From positions 1-59,072 of the forward strand of contig NZ_AZUY01000039.1 of NCBI RefSeq assembly GCF_000513935.1: a DNA stretch of 59,072 nucleotides, read 5' to 3'. This document shows, piece after piece, positions 58,839 through 59,072 of this stretch. Source of the DNA: Mesorhizobium sp. WSM3626 (GTDB lineage: Bacteria > Pseudomonadota > Alphaproteobacteria > Rhizobiales > Rhizobiaceae). The notes under the pieces are model-generated. The model made no database searches and was not told the DNA's origin. It saw nothing but the letters and a program-made list of their open reading frames with translations. Position 1 is the stretch's first letter. The number at the start of each line of letters is the position of its first letter. The position numbers and the translations under genes were made by a program.

Positions 58839-59072
58839 GGGCGTAGTGACGATTTAACGGGTTGGGATTCCCAAGGAAGGGCAAATCAGATTCAACGCTG
58901 ATTTTTGGAGGTCAGCGATGGACTGCGATGCGCTTCGAGAGGATCAGTGGGAACGGATCAAGGGCTTTGTGCCTGGCGGTACGAAGGGCAAGCGCGGCCC
59001 GCGCACCGACAACCGGAAGTTCCTCGATGCCCTGCTGTGGATGGCCCGCTCGGGTGGGCGCTGGCGTGATCT
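58839..59072 (+). mobile_element. IS5-superfamily (IS427-like) insertion sequence, left end
   Basis: The element appears to start at GGGCGTAGTGACGATTTAAC, directly after a TA in TTGACCTA, in keeping with TA target duplication of the IS427 group. The right end and second TA lie beyond the window, so integrity cannot be checked. It differs in sequence from the transposase at the left window edge. Confidence 0.65.
58918..59072 (+). CDS. IS5-superfamily (IS427-like) transposase, N-terminal part (cut by window edge)
   Basis: The first 51 codons read MDCDALREDQWERIKGFVPG, then GTKGKRGPRTDNRKFLDALL and WMARSGGRWRD. These match the DUF4096-type N-terminal domain of IS5/IS427 transposases, which often are produced by a programmed frameshift with a second frame. 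TTTTTGGAGGTCAGCG gives a strong ribosome site. The catalytic domain lies outside the window. The element sits 129 bp beyond the alpha/beta hydrolase gene. Confidence 0.88.
   Translation, partial: MDCDALREDQWERIKGFVPGGTKGKRGPRTDNRKFLDALLWMARSGGRWRD

Noticed and set aside
1..59072. CRISPR arrays, rRNA operons, prophage or type-VI secretion genes
   Set aside because: No regularly spaced repeats, rRNA sequence or structural phage or secretion genes were seen.

Overview
The window reads as chromosomal DNA of a high-GC alphaproteobacterium of the order Hyphomicrobiales, most likely Mesorhizobium or a close Phyllobacteriaceae relative. This rests on the gene families (cobalamin-dependent NrdJ, DUF982, DUF1127, DUF1176, BTLCP peptidase, Omp25/31-like porin, CoxD/CoxE/XdhC set, class III aminotransferase with BKACE), on strong G/C third-position bias, and on short palindromic repeats of the kind scattered through rhizobial genomes. 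It is an inference from gene content; no rRNA is present. Both window edges lie inside IS5-superfamily transposases, each cut by the boundary.

Left part (1-16.1 kb): IS end, purB, a small DUF2171 protein, a translationally coupled pair of periplasmic amino-acid-binding protein and P1 (S58-type) peptidase, then a plus-strand operon for assembling a molybdenum hydroxylase (flavin reductase, MoxR/CoxD, VWA/CoxE, a split XdhC/CoxI-CoxF pair and a fused MoeA-like/MocA-like protein). No structural molybdoenzyme subunits lie beside it. After this come secreted hydrolase and DUF1176 proteins, DUF1993, a DUF1127 microprotein, a J-domain-like protein, a Tas-type aldo/keto reductase and a cysteine-desulfurase-like protein.

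16.1-21.8 kb holds the most interesting unit: five tightly packed minus-strand genes encoding an N,N-dimethylformamidase large-subunit-like hydrolase, a class III aminotransferase, a beta-keto acid cleavage enzyme (BKACE), a GNAT acetyltransferase and a histone-deacetylase/acetylpolyamine-amidohydrolase-family deacetylase. Together they look like a dedicated amide/amine degradation pathway with an acetylation-deacetylation step. Substrate and order are not known. A stand-alone ParB-like protein is divergent, and its ATG may share four bases with a possible start of the hydrolase.

21.8-33 kb: secreted alpha/beta hydrolase, isopenicillin-N-synthase-like oxygenase, GFA protein, UppP, envelope enzymes (BTLCP, phosphodiester glycosidase, DedA, GH25 lipoprotein), DUF3592 and small secreted proteins. 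33.0-34.4 kb is a visibly AT-richer islet with an XRE repressor, an ImmA/IrrE protease, a 54-aa protein and, on the opposite strand, a candidate small RNA with mutually exclusive hairpins. nrdJ follows, with an NrdR box far upstream.

38.8-59 kb: two PilZ paralogues, NUDIX enzymes, xanthine-guanine phosphoribosyltransferase, universal stress protein, CinA-like protein, a frameshifted alpha/beta hydrolase, several DUF genes, an old-yellow-enzyme family oxidoreductase, a J-domain protein, tRNA-Leu(UAA), porin, adenine deaminase, two tandem DUF900 lipoproteins, threonine dehydratase with DUF1697, glyoxalase, double cold-shock protein, DUF192, and an alpha/beta hydrolase before the second transposase. 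Most of this is ordinary chromosomal housekeeping arranged in short operons.
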